The notes under the pieces are model-generated. The model ran no database searches, was not told the DNA's origin, and saw nothing but the letters and a program-made list of their open reading frames with translations. The position numbers and the translations under genes were made by a program. Source: an uncultured Mollicutes bacterium (GTDB taxonomy: Bacteria > Bacillota_I > Bacilli_A > ML615J-28 > CAG-313). From it: 64,000 nucleotides of DNA. Positions 1 through 8,380 of the stretch are shown here, piece by piece. The stretch covers positions 1-64,000 of the forward strand of contig UQAI01000002.1 of NCBI GenBank assembly GCA_900538885.1. Direction: 5' to 3'. The number at the start of each line of letters is the position of its first letter. Positions within the stretch are counted from its first letter, which is position 1.

Positions 1-111
1 TTTTATTAATAAGTGAAATAATAGTTTTAATTTGGAGTAACATTCTATATTATTACTATATGGATATGTGATAACTAGCATATATGAATAGATAAAATTA
101 GAGCGAATTAG

Positions 112-140
112 TTTACTTATCAAAAGTTTAGTGGTATAAT
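112..140 (+). promoter_or_regulatory. Promoter of the infC operon
   Basis: TTTACT (112-117), a 17 bp spacer and TATAAT (135-140) preceded by TGG, an extended -10. Transcription should start near 147, about 170 nt upstream of the IF3 start codon, leaving room for the leader described next. Bases 1-110 hold no gene or structure I can recognise. Confidence 0.75.
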
Positions 141-146
141 ATATAG

Positions 147-280
147 GAATTAAATATGTAGTGAAAAGAAGGAGTCCCGCTTCTCACCCGACCGATTTTG
201 TTGGTGGGTAAAGAGTCAGTACAATAATGAGTTAATCTTATTAAGTATTACGAGTGGGTCTTGGCCCACTTTTTTTATCT
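147..280 (+). promoter_or_regulatory. Ribosomal-protein (L20-type) leader with intrinsic terminator
   Basis: The long untranslated leader contains a hairpin at 186-209 (ACCC-G-ACC pairing with GGTGGGT). It ends in a clear attenuator: AGTGGG (253-258) pairs with CCCACT (265-270) followed by seven T. In Firmicutes the infC-rpmI-rplT operon is controlled by an L20-binding leader that causes premature termination. Position, gene order and the terminator fit that class. The exact L20-binding fold was not verified, so the ligand is inferred from context. Confidence 0.65.
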
Positions 281-316
281 TATTTTCACATATATTAATT
301 TTATGGAGGTGGAAAT

Positions 317-859
317 ATCAGTAAAGTATTCGATCAAAAAAATGAAAATTTAATTAATGAAGACATTCAAGCTGAAGTTGTTTTGGTAATATCTGAAACA
401 GGTGAACAGCTTGGAAAGTTGAATTTACAAGATGCATTAAAGCTTTCAGAAGAACGTGGCTTTGACCTTGTTTGTGTAGCTCCAAATGCACCTGTCCCAG
501 TTTGTCGTTTAATGGATTATAGTAAGTACCGTTACGAACAAATCAAAAAAGCTAAGGAAGCTAAGAAAAATCAACGTATTATTCAAGTTAAAGAAGTAAG
601 AATTAGTCCTACGATTGATACTCATGACTTTGAAACTAAACAAAAAGCTGCAAAAAAGTTTTTAATGGATGGCGACAAAGTTAAGGTTAGTTGTCGTTTC
701 CGCGGTAGAATGATTGATCAAGCTAACAATACAAAAGAATTATTTGTAAAGTTTGCTGCTGATTTTGAAGAATTTGCCCAAATTGATCAACAACCATATT
801 TAGATGGACGTAATATGTTTATGATGCTTAGTCCTAAGCTACAAAAAAAGAAAAACTAA
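317..859 (+). CDS. infC: Translation initiation factor IF-3 (AUC start codon)
   Basis: IF3 binds the 30S subunit, blocks premature 50S joining and checks start codon and initiator tRNA. The first ATG/TTG-type start in this frame (TTG 383) would cut off the conserved N-terminal segment. The frame stays open upstream through INEDIQAEVVLVISETGEQ, typical of IF3. A strong GGAGGT at 305-310 lies 6 nt before an ATC at 317, so AUC is taken as the start, giving 180 residues (usual 170-180). Non-canonical AUU/AUC starts are a known autoregulatory device of infC: IF3 discriminates against its own start codon. The C-terminal domain ends in MFMMLSPKLQKKKN. It is first gene of the infC-rpmI-rplT operon. 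Confidence 0.93.
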   Translation: MSKVFDQKNENLINEDIQAEVVLVISETGEQLGKLNLQDALKLSEERGFDLVCVAPNAPVPVCRLMDYSKYRYEQIKKAKEAKKNQRIIQVKEVRISPTIDTHDFETKQKAAKKFLMDGDKVKVSCRFRGRMIDQANNTKELFVKFAADFEEFAQIDQQPYLDGRNMFMMLSPKLQKKKN

Positions 860-877
860 TAAAGGAGAGAATTAATT

Positions 878-1078
878 ATGCCAAAAATGAGAACACATTG
901 TTCAACTAAAAAACGCTTTAAAATTACTGGAAGCGGCCAAGTAAGACGTGGCCAAGCAGGAACTAGACATCTTGCCCCTGCAACAACATCAAAACAAAGT
1001 AGACAATTAAGAAAGTTTGCCCTTGTCTCTACACCTGACAAACGTCACATTAGACAACAATTGGCAAATCTTAAATAG
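878..1078 (+). CDS. rpmI: 50S ribosomal protein L35
   Basis: A 66-residue, very basic protein of the large ribosomal subunit. It begins MPKMRTHCSTKKRFKITGSG, the L35 signature (KxKTHxxxxKRFKxTGxG), and ends in the usual RHIRQQLANLK region. The start follows AAAGGAGAG. It lies between infC and rplT in the conserved order and should be co-regulated by the upstream leader. Length is normal. Confidence 0.97.
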   Translation: MPKMRTHCSTKKRFKITGSGQVRRGQAGTRHLAPATTSKQSRQLRKFALVSTPDKRHIRQQLANLK

Positions 1079-1090
1079 GAGGTATTAATC

Positions 1091-1450
1091 ATGGCACGTA
1101 CTAAAGGTGGCGTAGTAGCAAGAAGAAGACGTAATCGCGTATTAAAACAAGCAAAAGGTTTCTTTGGTTCAAAGCATTGTTTATATAAAGTTGCGAACCA
1201 ACAAGTAATGAAATCATTAATGTATGCATATCGCGATCGTAAAAACAACAAACGTAATTTTCGTAAATTATGGATCGTTAGAATTAATGCTGCATCAAGA
1301 GCAAATGGTTTAAGTTACAATCAATTAATGCATGGATTAAAACTTGCAAATGTTGATATCAATAGAAAGATGTTAGCTGACCTTGCAGTTAATGATGCTC
1401 AAATGTTCGTAAATCTTTGTGATGTTGCGAAAAAAGCATTAGCAAAATAA
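1091..1450 (+). CDS. rplT: 50S ribosomal protein L20
   Basis: L20 binds 23S rRNA early in 50S assembly and in Firmicutes is also the repressor that acts on the infC leader. The 119-residue sequence starts [20 protein letters not shown] and contains the family segments AKGFFGSKH and [28 protein letters not shown] lies 8 nt upstream, 12 nt after rpmI. It is last gene of the operon, followed by a terminator. Confidence 0.97.
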   Translation: MARTKGGVVARRRRNRVLKQAKGFFGSKHCLYKVANQQVMKSLMYAYRDRKNNKRNFRKLWIVRINAASRANGLSYNQLMHGLKLANVDINRKMLADLAVNDAQMFVNLCDVAKKALAK

Positions 1451-1459
1451 GTATAATAA

Positions 1460-1491
1460 AATGAGTCTAGGTAGAACTAGATTCATTTTTT
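1460..1491 (+). terminator. Intrinsic terminator of infC-rpmI-rplT
   Basis: AATGAGTCTAG (1460-1470), loop gtagaa, and CTAGATTCATT (1477-1487) form an 11 bp stem with one G-U pair, followed by a T run. Confidence 0.85.
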
Positions 1492-1583
1492 GTTACACGA
1501 TTATTTGAACATTTAAAAGGATTTACAAAACGTGGTTGCTTTAATAATTGACTGCGTTTTTAATATTTATATTTGTTTTAATT

Positions 1584-1611
1584 ATAGAAAAAGCCCGACA
1601 TTTGTCAGGCT
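1584..1611 (-). terminator. Intrinsic terminator of the metallophosphoesterase gene
   Basis: On the minus strand AGCCTGACA (1611-1603) pairs with TGTCGGGCT (1600-1592), followed by TTTTTC. It lies about 20 nt past the stop codon of the minus-strand gene. Confidence 0.85.
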
Positions 1612-1631
1612 AATTAATTATTTATAGAACT

Positions 1632-3827
1632 TTATTTATTCTTTTTTCTAAGCAGAATAACAACAAGACCTAAAGCGCTTGAGAATGTGATAAAGCGTTC
1701 GATATTTGTTTTAGAGGAACAACCAGTTTTTCCAGGGCTAGGTTCCACAGGAACACTTGGATCAACTGAAGTAAATGTAATGCTTGCTGTAACACTAGGT
1801 ACTTTTGTTGATGTTACAGTAATTGTAACTGTACCATAACCAGTAATGTGAACTTCACCATCGTTTACAACCGCAATATTTGTATCAGATGTTGTCCATG
1901 TAGCATCTTTACTACCATCAATAGGGCTAACTTTAATACTTAGGTTAAATATATCATCTTTAGTAATTGAACTAGGAAGCCCTGTGATTTCATATGATGC
2001 AGGATCAGATGTTGCTTTTACAGTTATGATAAGGAATCCAACAACTTTATCAGTTACTTGTGAAGTTGCATAAATTCTAACCTTACCAGCTGAAACACCT
2101 GTAACTAAACCATTTTGATCTACCGTCGCAATCTCAGGATTAGCACTACTCCAAGTTACCGCTGCCTCGGCACCTTTTGGTAAAACTTCGGCAGTTAATT
2201 GGGTTGTACCTGCAACATCAATGGTTCGTTTGCCACTAACACTAATTGAAGTAGGAACTAAATCTTTATTCAAATATAATTTTATTTCTTTAGTGATTGT
2301 TGTGCCATCTTTTTTCAAAAAATTAATGTTGTAAATATAATTATTAGTATTAAATACATTATGAATAGTATGAGTAGCTAAAAGTTCAGAACATGAAGCA
2401 ACTGTTTTTGCCCATCTTGCATCACCAGTGCATGATACTTCTTTTACTAGCCCCCAAATATTAGGTTCCCAAGTGAAAGTTGCAGATTCGGTTGATTCAT
2501 CATATGTACATTCTACTGAATCTAAGATTTCTTTGTCAGTATATTCAGTAACTTCAGCGTTACGTTTAGCATTTAATGAGAATTTTTCAATTACATCACC
2601 ATTCATATCATATAATAAAACTGTAAGAGTACTACCTTGGAATTTTAATACTTGTCCACGATAATTACCACGAATAACTTTATCTAAACCTTCAGTTTTT
2701 TGAACTGCATAGTCTTTCATACCAGCAGCAGGGCCAACAAGGTAAGTAACACCAAGGTCTTCATTTTTTTCACCTTGATATGATAAATCTTTACGAATAT
2801 AAATATGTTCGTGTCCACTTATACATAAGTCTACTTGACATTCTTCAAATACGTCATGGAAATTATTCCATAAATATTTTGCGTCAGAGGCATAAGCACC
2901 TGCTGAAACAGCACCAGCATGAGATCCAACAATAATCCAACGAGTAGGGTTATTTTGAACTACTTGTCTAAACCATTCTTTTTGAGCGGTAATATCAATG
3001 CCTGATTTTGTACCTTGTAAGATATCAAGCATAATAAATAATGTTTCATTATAAATGAAGTAGTAAGAAGAATTCTTACGATCTTCAGGGCCATTTTGAG
3101 GGTTATTATAAAATTGATTATAAATAGAAGCATCAATATATTCTGGGTTTTTATCATGATAATATTCATGGTTTCCAGGAATTGTTGCTTGTTGGTATTT
3201 TTGAAGACTAGGTAAACCTGCGAATAAAGCATCCCATTGAGCTTGGTAACCACCACGGTCAACAATGTCACCAGTTATAAGAACCATATTTAGATTCTTT
3301 TCTTTACTTTCAATTTTTTTAACTAGATTATCAATCTTTTGAAAATAGTTAGTACTTGAACTTTGTGTATCAGTTAAGAATAGTACAGAACTATTACTAT
3401 TGTTTCCACCTGTTTTGAAAGAATAAACATTAGATTTTTCGCTACCACAAATTATTTGATAGTAATATGTAGTGTCAGCTTCAAGGCCAGTTAAAACGGC
3501 TTTACAAACATTTCTTTCACCAAAACCTGTATTTTCATCATATTCGCTTTGGTCAATGTGCCATTTTGATACGGTAGGTTCTACTTTTATAGCATCAGTT
3601 AAAGAACTAGATTTACTAAAAATTACATAAGAACCATCAAGATTGCAGTGGTAATTAATACCTGCAGTTTCATAGGTTTCACCAACACTAGCTGTAACAT
3701 AATAGATATTACTACTGGCAGCCTTAAGTTTAGGTGTGTATAGTGTGCATAACATTAATGCAATGGTTAGAAATGATAAACAGCATATTCCTATTTTCAT
3801 TCCTAATTTAGACAATGATTTAAACAT
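1632..3827 (-). CDS. Secreted, membrane-anchored purple-acid-phosphatase-like metallophosphoesterase with Big2 domains
   Basis: A probable extracellular phosphoesterase of 731 residues. The N-terminus is a signal peptide (basic start, hydrophobic 12-30, AxA-type end near KLKAA). A fibronectin-like N-domain (about 42-140) precedes a calcineurin-like catalytic domain with metal ligands in LTDTQ (151-155), GDIVDRGG (186-193), GNHE (218-221), SHAG (302-305) and GHEHIY (338-343). Two bacterial Ig-like (Big2) domains follow at about 525-605 and 615-690. The C-terminus is PSPGKTGCSSK, a hydrophobic helix and RKKNK. This is not an LPXTG signal but resembles a membrane anchor with a Gly-Cys pair, shared with the surface protein at 56.2-58.2 kb. 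RBS GGAGG precedes the start. It stands alone on the minus strand. Substrate unknown. Confidence 0.9.
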   Translation of the reverse strand: MFKSLSKLGMKIGICCLSFLTIALMLCTLYTPKLKAASSNIYYVTASVGETYETAGINYHCNLDGSYVIFSKSSSLTDAIKVEPTVSKWHIDQSEYDENTGFGERNVCKAVLTGLEADTTYYYQIICGSEKSNVYSFKTGGNNSNSSVLFLTDTQSSSTNYFQKIDNLVKKIESKEKNLNMVLITGDIVDRGGYQAQWDALFAGLPSLQKYQQATIPGNHEYYHDKNPEYIDASIYNQFYNNPQNGPEDRKNSSYYFIYNETLFIMLDILQGTKSGIDITAQKEWFRQVVQNNPTRWIIVGSHAGAVSAGAYASDAKYLWNNFHDVFEECQVDLCISGHEHIYIRKDLSYQGEKNEDLGVTYLVGPAAGMKDYAVQKTEGLDKVIRGNYRGQVLKFQGSTLTVLLYDMNGDVIEKFSLNAKRNAEVTEYTDKEILDSVECTYDESTESATFTWEPNIWGLVKEVSCTGDARWAKTVASCSELLATHTIHNVFNTNNYIYNINFLKKDGTTITKEIKLYLNKDLVPTSISVSGKRTIDVAGTTQLTAEVLPKGAEAAVTWSSANPEIATVDQNGLVTGVSAGKVRIYATSQVTDKVVGFLIITVKATSDPASYEITGLPSSITKDDIFNLSIKVSPIDGSKDATWTTSDTNIAVVNDGEVHITGYGTVTITVTSTKVPSVTASITFTSVDPSVPVEPSPGKTGCSSKTNIERFITFSSALGLVVILLRKKNK

Positions 3828-3855
3828 AAATTCCTCCTTTTATTTGTTTACTAAT

Positions 3856-3898
3856 ATTTTACCATAAAAGTGAACTCAAAAAAAATAAAACGCTTACA
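3856..3898 (-). promoter_or_regulatory. Promoter region with candidate cre (CcpA) site
   Basis: On the minus strand a TGg-extended TAAAAT (3861-3856) lies 28 nt before the start codon. About 24 bp upstream is TGTAAGCGTTTTAT (3898-3885), which matches the Bacillus catabolite-responsive consensus TGWAANCGNTNWCA at 12 of 14 positions. This suggests carbon-catabolite control of the phosphatase. No CcpA gene is in the window, so this is a candidate only. Confidence 0.35.
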
Positions 3899-3991
3899 AA
3901 TTATTTATATTAAAAATATAATGGTAAATAAAGTAAATAGTAAGGATATTCCTCCGAATTATTAAAAGTGTTTGTATATGCGTCAAAAGGT

Positions 3992-4020
3992 TTTACTTTT
4001 CTTTAAGAATATGATATAAT
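3992..4020 (+). promoter_or_regulatory. Promoter upstream of the DUF1189-like gene and leuS
   Basis: TTTACT (3992-3997), a 17 bp spacer and TATAAT (4015-4020) preceded by TGA, an extended -10. An AAAGGGGGG ribosome-binding site follows just before the start codon at 4050. Confidence 0.75.
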
Positions 4021-4049
4021 AAGATATCAATATAAAAGGGGGGAAAATA

Positions 4050-4967
4050 ATGTTTAGATTATTAGTAGATGCTTTATTTCATCCTAAAGATATTGCACTA
4101 CATGTAGATGAAAAACCAAAGAGAAGATTTGTAGGATTTATAGCTATATTAGCAATTCTACTAATGATTCCAGCAATTTTATCATTAAGTTCAAGAATCG
4201 AATTTAGCAATGTCGAAGCCCAGGGGATTGCTTCATCATTTAAAAATACACAAGTAATTGATTATCGTATTAAAGATGGAAAACTTGAGTATACGGGATT
4301 AGGTAATAATACTAAGCAATATGTTAAAATTGAAAAAACTGATTTCTTGCTTACCGAATTACCAGTATATCTTGTTTTTAGTTTAAATGGTGGTGGATAT
4401 AATATTAATGATAAAACTGGGTATGTTGTTTTATTTAAAGAATCAGAAATAGATATTATGTATGTTCCAGCTAAAAAAATAAATTCAGCTGAAGAAGTAG
4501 CAGGACTTAATGATATATTACCAAAAACAGAAGTTGAAAAAGTTGTAAAGACAATATCATATGATAATTTAGAAGTGGACTTTAATTATAATAACTCAAC
4601 AAGTAATAGTTATTTTCTACAATTATATAGTGTTGGAAACCATATATATAGTAAATTAAAATGGAAAATTGTTTTAGAAAATTCTTTAGTACTATTTATT
4701 AGTAATCTAATGGTTTTTACCGCAAGTACTTTCTTTACAATTCTTTTAATTAAATTATTTTTTAGAGGAATGGGAGTTGCTTTCGGAAAAATTGTCAAGA
4801 TTGCTTTCCTTGCATCTTTACCATATGTAGTATGTTATGTACTTGCTTATTTATATAATTTAATCTTTTTAGCATATTTAGGAGAACTTCTATCATTATT
4901 CTATACCTTTAGAGCTCTTAGTTATTATGCATTAGATCAAAAAGTTAATAAAAATGGAGGCAATTAA
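4050..4967 (+). CDS. DUF1189-like membrane protein
   Basis: A 305-residue integral membrane protein of unknown function. It starts [18 protein letters not shown], followed by a hydrophobic segment at about 27-47. A soluble, probably external domain of about 160 residues follows, then three or four helices from about 210 onward. This layout (one helix, external loop, helix cluster) resembles the DUF1189 family of Firmicutes membrane proteins. It has its own promoter and a strong GGGGGG RBS. Its stop codon abuts leuS, so the two are co-transcribed. The family call rests on layout and the N-terminal motif only. Confidence 0.6.
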   Translation: MFRLLVDALFHPKDIALHVDEKPKRRFVGFIAILAILLMIPAILSLSSRIEFSNVEAQGIASSFKNTQVIDYRIKDGKLEYTGLGNNTKQYVKIEKTDFLLTELPVYLVFSLNGGGYNINDKTGYVVLFKESEIDIMYVPAKKINSAEEVAGLNDILPKTEVEKVVKTISYDNLEVDFNYNNSTSNSYFLQLYSVGNHIYSKLKWKIVLENSLVLFISNLMVFTASTFFTILLIKLFFRGMGVAFGKIVKIAFLASLPYVVCYVLAYLYNLIFLAYLGELLSLFYTFRALSYYALDQKVNKNGGN

Positions 4968-4968
4968 A

Positions 4969-7365
4969 ATGAGCTATAATCATCAACAAATAGACCAAAA
5001 ATGGCAACAATATTGGAAAGATCATGATACTTTCAAGACTGATGTTTGGGATTTTAGTAAACCTAAGTATTACGCTCTTGATATGTTTCCTTATCCATCA
5101 GGAGTTGGACTTCATGCTGGTCATCCCGAAGGTTACACCGCAACAGACATCATTTCAAGAATGAAGAGAATGCAAGGCTTTAACGTTCTTCATCCAATGG
5201 GTTTCGATTCATTTGGTTTACCAGCAGAACAATATGCAATAAAAACAGGTAATCATCCGGAAGGATTTACTAAAAAGAATATTGAAACATTTAAGGGACA
5301 ATTAAAAAGTTTAGGTCTTTCATATGATTGGTCCAAAGAAATTTCAACTTGCGATCCATCATTTTATAAGTGGACACAATGGATTTTTAAACAATTATTT
5401 TTAGATGGACTTGCGAAAAAAATTGACATGCCAGTTAATTGGTGCGAAGAACTTGGTACAGTTCTTGCGAATGATGAAGTAATCGATGGCAAGAGTGAAC
5501 GTGGTGGCTATCCAGTTGTTCGTAAAAATATGAAACAATGGGTTATCGATATTCCTAAGTACGCAGAAAGACTTTTAGAAAATTTAGACAAATTAGATTG
5601 GCCGGAATCAACCAAAGAAATTCAACGTAACTGGATTGGCAAATCAGTAGGAGCTCACATTGAATTTCAAGTAAAAGATCAAAATGAAAAGTTTATTGTA
5701 TTTACTACTCGTTGTGACACTTTATTTGGTGCTTCATATTGTGTACTTGCTCCTGAACATCCCCTTGTTAAAAAAATCATGAGTAAAGAACAAGAAAAGG
5801 AAGTTCTTGCATATATTGATGTATGTGCTAAGAAATCTGATCTTGAAAGAACAGAGTTAAATAAAGAAAAAACAGGGGTATTCACAGGTGCTTATGCTGT
5901 AAATCCTGTTAATGGTAAATTACTTCCAATTTGGATTTCTGACTATGTTTTATTATCATATGGTACTGGTGCGATTATGGCAGTACCTGCTCATGATGAA
6001 CGTGATTATGCTTTTGCGAAAAAGTTTAACTTAGATATTATCCCTGTGCTTGAAGGTGGAGATATTAGTGTTAGTGCTTTTACAGGTGATGGTGTGCACA
6101 TTAATTCTGGTTTTTTAAATGGTTTAGGTAAAGAAGATGCGATAAATAAGATGATTGCTTATTTGGAAGACCATCACTTAGGAACCAAAAAGATTAATTA
6201 TCGTTTACGTGAATGGATATTTGCTCGTCAAAGATATTGGGGTGAACCAATTCCCACCATCACTTATGAAGATGGTACAATTGAAGCATTACGTGATGAT
6301 GAATTACCACTAGTATTACCAGAACTTGATGACTATAAACCAAGTAAAAGTGGAACTTCACCACTTGCTAATGCAAAAGATTGGATAAACGTTACAAGAA
6401 ATGGTAAAAAAGCAACAAGAGAATTATCAACAATGCCTGGTTCGGCTGGTTCTAGTTGGTATTTCCTACGATATATTGATCCACAAAATGATCAAGAACT
6501 TGCCAATAAAGAATTATTAAAACACTGGATGCCAGTTGATCTTTATATTGGTGGACCAGAACATGCAGTTGGTCATTTATTATATTCAAGAATGTGGAAC
6601 AATTATTTATATGATAAAGGAATTGTGTATACAGAAGAACCATTCCAAAAATTAGTTCATCAAGGCATGATTTTAGGCAGTAACGGCATTAAAATGGGTA
6701 AGAGATTCCCTGAGTATGTAGTTGACCCTAATGTCATCGTCAAAGAATATGGGGCAGATGCAATGCGTTTATATGAAATGTTTATGGGTCCACTTGAAGC
6801 AGATAAACCATGGGATGATAAAGGTATTGAAGGTTCACGCAAATTCCTAGATCGTATTTACCGTGCTTATGTTGAAGATAGTAAAATAAAAGATGAACCT
6901 AATAAAAATCTTGAAACGATTTATCATCAAACAATTAAAAAAGTAACTAGTGACTATGAGGAATTAAAGTTTAACACCGCAATTGCGCAAATGATGATTT
7001 TCATTAATGCTGTATATAAAGAAAATGTATTCTCACGTGAATATGCGGAAGGATTCATTAAAGTGTTAAGCCCTATTGCACCTCACTTAGCAGAAGAAAT
7101 CTGGGAACATTTAGGACATAATGAATCATTGGCATATGAAACATGGCCAACATTTGATGAGCATAAAACTAAAGAAGCATTAGTTACAATAGTTGTTCAA
7201 ATTAATGGTAAAGTAAGAGATAAACTTGAAGTAGAAGCAGGCACTGATCCTGAAGAAATCAAAAAATTAGCCCTTGCTAGTGCTAGAGTTAAAGAATATG
7301 TAGGAACAAATGAAATTAAGAAAATGATTGTTGTTCCTAACAAATTAGTAAGTATCGTTTTATAG
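4969..7365 (+). CDS. leuS: Leucyl-tRNA synthetase
   Basis: Charges tRNA-Leu in the cytoplasm. It is a class I synthetase of 798 residues. Visible are the HIGH-type motif in [16 protein letters not shown], the CP1 editing domain with its Thr-rich loop ([22 protein letters not shown]) and [15 protein letters not shown], and the anticodon-binding and C-terminal domains. The KMSKS loop reads KMGKR (575-579): the second, catalytic lysine (578) is kept, while the usual Ser and the SKGN context are replaced. The start is the ATG at 4969, because the in-frame ATG at 4954 overlaps the RBS GGAGG (4956-4960). Start and stop of the preceding gene are almost adjacent. Confidence 0.96.
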   Translation: MSYNHQQIDQKWQQYWKDHDTFKTDVWDFSKPKYYALDMFPYPSGVGLHAGHPEGYTATDIISRMKRMQGFNVLHPMGFDSFGLPAEQYAIKTGNHPEGFTKKNIETFKGQLKSLGLSYDWSKEISTCDPSFYKWTQWIFKQLFLDGLAKKIDMPVNWCEELGTVLANDEVIDGKSERGGYPVVRKNMKQWVIDIPKYAERLLENLDKLDWPESTKEIQRNWIGKSVGAHIEFQVKDQNEKFIVFTTRCDTLFGASYCVLAPEHPLVKKIMSKEQEKEVLAYIDVCAKKSDLERTELNKEKTGVFTGAYAVNPVNGKLLPIWISDYVLLSYGTGAIMAVPAHDERDYAFAKKFNLDIIPVLEGGDISVSAFTGDGVHINSGFLNGLGKEDAINKMIAYLEDHHLGTKKINYRLREWIFARQRYWGEPIPTITYEDGTIEALRDDELPLVLPELDDYKPSKSGTSPLANAKDWINVTRNGKKATRELSTMPGSAGSSWYFLRYIDPQNDQELANKELLKHWMPVDLYIGGPEHAVGHLLYSRMWNNYLYDKGIVYTEEPFQKLVHQGMILGSNGIKMGKRFPEYVVDPNVIVKEYGADAMRLYEMFMGPLEADKPWDDKGIEGSRKFLDRIYRAYVEDSKIKDEPNKNLETIYHQTIKKVTSDYEELKFNTAIAQMMIFINAVYKENVFSREYAEGFIKVLSPIAPHLAEEIWEHLGHNESLAYETWPTFDEHKTKEALVTIVVQINGKVRDKLEVEAGTDPEEIKKLALASARVKEYVGTNEIKKMIVVPNKLVSIVL

Positions 7366-7366
7366 T

Positions 7367-7615
7367 ATGAAATTAAGGGATATGTTAATAATAAAAGGGA
7401 AGGAACCATCTTCAACATTAAATGTTGTAAGTATAGGTAATATTACATACTATATTATTGAAGTAAAGATAAAGGGGATCTTATATAACTATCAAATTAC
7501 TAAACTGTTTAGTTTAAAAATTCCTCTTTACTGGTTTGGTAGTTACTATGAATTTGAAACTTTCTTTTCATATTTTGTGCCATCAACTAGTGAAGTATTT
7601 GTGATTATTTTCTAA
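7367..7615 (+). CDS. Small hypothetical protein, unrecognised
   Basis: An 82-residue ORF starting one base after the leuS stop. There is no Shine-Dalgarno site, so translation would rely on re-initiation. Eighty-two open codons in DNA this AT-rich are unlikely by chance (rough odds near 1 in 1000), which argues for a real or recently decayed gene. The sequence is rich in Ile, Tyr and Phe with a hydrophobic, aromatic C-terminus (ending in VFVIIF) and no family I recognise. It ends 18 nt before the hpf promoter. Confidence 0.4.
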   Translation: MKLRDMLIIKGKEPSSTLNVVSIGNITYYIIEVKIKGILYNYQITKLFSLKIPLYWFGSYYEFETFFSYFVPSTSEVFVIIF

Positions 7616-7632
7616 AATTATTATGAAATATA

Positions 7633-7661
7633 TTTACAAACATTTAATAATATGGTAAAAT
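7633..7661 (+). promoter_or_regulatory. Promoter of hpf
   Basis: TTTACA (7633-7638), a 17 bp spacer and TAAAAT (7656-7661) preceded by TGG, an extended -10. A small hairpin (GAAGAT...ATCTTC) lies in the 5' leader before the AAAAGGAG RBS. Confidence 0.7.
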
Positions 7662-7712
7662 ATAGTTGAAGATAGTAAATCTTCAAATTAATAGAAAAGG
7701 AGTTGTAAAATT

Positions 7713-8258
7713 ATGAAAGTAAACATTAGAGGAAATGGACAAGTAAAACTTTCTACAGCAGCACGTGAGGACATTGAAAAAAAGGTATTGGTTCTTGAAA
7801 AACTATTTACTAATAGTGAAGCCATAACTGCCAATGTTTTATGTAAAGGGTATGAAAAATACTCAGTTGTTGAGATTACTATTCCAACTAAAAACATTAT
7901 TTTAAGAGCCGAAAGCAAAGGTGACACGCTTTATATGGCAGTCGATAATGCCATTGACAAAATAGAGCGACAACTCTTACGACATAAGAAAAAAGTTAAT
8001 TCAATTATTCGCAAACGTGAAGGTATTGCCAATTACTTTAGTGATTTAGTTGAAGAAAATGGAAAAGAAGTTGATACTGATTTATCAAAGGTTAAAAATA
8101 AAGAAATTGAATTAACAGTAATGAGTTTAGAAGAAGCAATTATTCAAATGGAATTGTTAGACCATGATTTCTACACATTTATTAACGAAGATAATCACAA
8201 ACAAACGATTGTATATCTTCGCCAAGACGGTGGATATGGGGTAATTGAACCAAAATAA
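7713..8258 (+). CDS. hpf: Ribosome hibernation promoting factor, long form
   Basis: Dimerises 70S ribosomes into inactive 100S particles during slow growth. The 181 residues comprise the N-terminal S30AE/YfiA domain (1-100, MKVNIRGNGQVKLS...) that sits in the 30S channel. A linker leads to the C-terminal dimerisation domain (about 125-181: SLEEAIIQMELLDHDFYTFIN...IVYLRQDGGYGVIEPK), characteristic of the long HPF of Firmicutes. AAAAGGAG RBS, own promoter and terminator, so it is monocistronic. Confidence 0.96.
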   Translation: MKVNIRGNGQVKLSTAAREDIEKKVLVLEKLFTNSEAITANVLCKGYEKYSVVEITIPTKNIILRAESKGDTLYMAVDNAIDKIERQLLRHKKKVNSIIRKREGIANYFSDLVEENGKEVDTDLSKVKNKEIELTVMSLEEAIIQMELLDHDFYTFINEDNHKQTIVYLRQDGGYGVIEPK

Positions 8259-8264
8259 GTAGCT

Positions 8265-8293
8265 AACCAGTGCAATAAAATGCACTGGTTTTT
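8265..8293 (+). terminator. Intrinsic terminator of hpf
   Basis: AACCAGTGCA (8265-8274), loop ataaaa, and TGCACTGGTT (8281-8290): a perfect 10 bp stem followed by T residues. Confidence 0.9.
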
Positions 8294-8304
8294 ATGTAAT
8301 TTTA

Positions 8305-8362
8305 TTGCATTTTTTTTAATAATAAGTATAATATTTATGTATCCGACCGAATGGTCGGTCGG
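8305..8362 (+). promoter_or_regulatory. Promoter and TetR-type operator of the RND efflux operon
   Basis: TTGCAT (8305-8310), 16 bp, TATAAT (8327-8332). Immediately past the expected start site is a perfect inverted repeat, CCGACC (8343-8348)-GAAT-GGTCGG (8353-8358), extended by TCGG. It is strikingly GC-rich for this genome and of the GACC/GGTC type bound by many AcrR/TetR repressors. The operon encodes its own TetR protein (11955-12530), so autorepression of exporter and repressor is the natural reading. Confidence 0.85.
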
Positions 8363-8380
8363 GAGGAAGGATAAGATAAT

